Positions 63,764 through 64,000 of a stretch of DNA of 64,000 nucleotides are shown piece by piece. The notes under the pieces are model-generated. The model was not told where the DNA came from and searched no databases. It saw only the letters and a list, made by a program, of their open reading frames with translations. Within the stretch, counting starts at the first letter, position 1. The number at the start of each line of letters is the position of its first letter. Both the position numbers and the translations under genes were made by a program. The DNA lies in NCBI GenBank assembly GCA_003254925.1, contig QANZ01004029.1, positions 62,001 through 126,000 on the forward strand. The letters are read 5' to 3'. Origin of the DNA: Chamaecrista fasciculata (taxonomy: Eukaryota; Streptophyta; Magnoliopsida; Fabales; Fabaceae).

Positions 63764-64000
63764 GGGTAAATTATACAAAAGGACCCTATGGTTTGGCCCA
63801 TTTTCAGATAGGGTCCCTGTGGTTTAAAAAGTGTCAAATTGGGGGTCTGTGGTTTCCTCCGTTAGCAAAAAGGGTCCTGAGGTATATTTTCGTCCAAAAT
63901 TTGACGGAAATTTTGGCTAAAACACTATTTTAAGACCCTAACTATTAATTTTTATGTGATTGACTCCCTGTTATGCAATTTGAAAGAAACAAAATTAAGA
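63764..64000. mobile_element. Left end of a MULE-like element, cut by the window
   Basis: GGGTAAATTATACAAAAGGA, CCCTGTGGTTT and TCCGTTAGCAAAAAGG parallel the ends of the two Pack-MULEs but differ at many positions. The right end is outside the window. Confidence 0.5.

Noticed and set aside
1-64000. CRISPR arrays, bacterial operons or prophage
   Set aside because: Spliced plant genes, pol III SINEs and plant transposons throughout; the tandem repeats found are transposon-derived and lack unique spacers.

Overview
The window is nuclear DNA of a flowering plant, most likely a eudicot. It is AT-rich, with intron-rich genes spaced by mobile elements. I rebuilt five protein genes from splice sites, reading phase and remembered Arabidopsis relatives; species is not resolvable from this sequence.

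Layout. 1934-5210 (-): transcription factor IIIA, nine zinc fingers, with its 5S-rRNA-mimic cassette exon (P5SM) present twice in tandem. 5.3-8.7 kb: a foldback MITE and a defective Copia-type LTR element. 9442-13301 (+): a NUDT16-type Nudix hydrolase. 14.3-16.8 kb: a Copia-type element inserted in a MITE and partly duplicated in tandem. 17638-29272 (-): KEG (KEEP ON GOING), a RING/kinase/ankyrin/HERC2-like-repeat ubiquitin ligase, 16 coding exons. 29.8-44 kb: gene-free and rich in repeats (a ~508-bp tandem array, a Pack-MULE carrying pieces of a CHX antiporter gene, several hAT-like elements, a SINE, and a single N at 36246). 44776-50270 (-): a class 3 lipase. 51961-59187 (-): PAA, the 20S proteasome alpha-1 subunit, whose introns hold two MITEs and a second Pack-MULE carrying a STOP1-type zinc-finger gene fragment. 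59.4-64 kb: repeats only (MITE, two tRNA-SINE/TRIM elements, a TIR element, and the start of another element).

The genes do not form a pathway; four of the five are on the minus strand. KEG and PAA both belong to the ubiquitin-proteasome system, probably by chance. The most unusual features are the tandem duplication of the P5SM splicing switch in TFIIIA and two members of one MULE family, each with exact 9-bp target duplications and each carrying different host gene fragments. All exon coordinates below come from manual splice-site reading; every coding length was checked to stay in phase.
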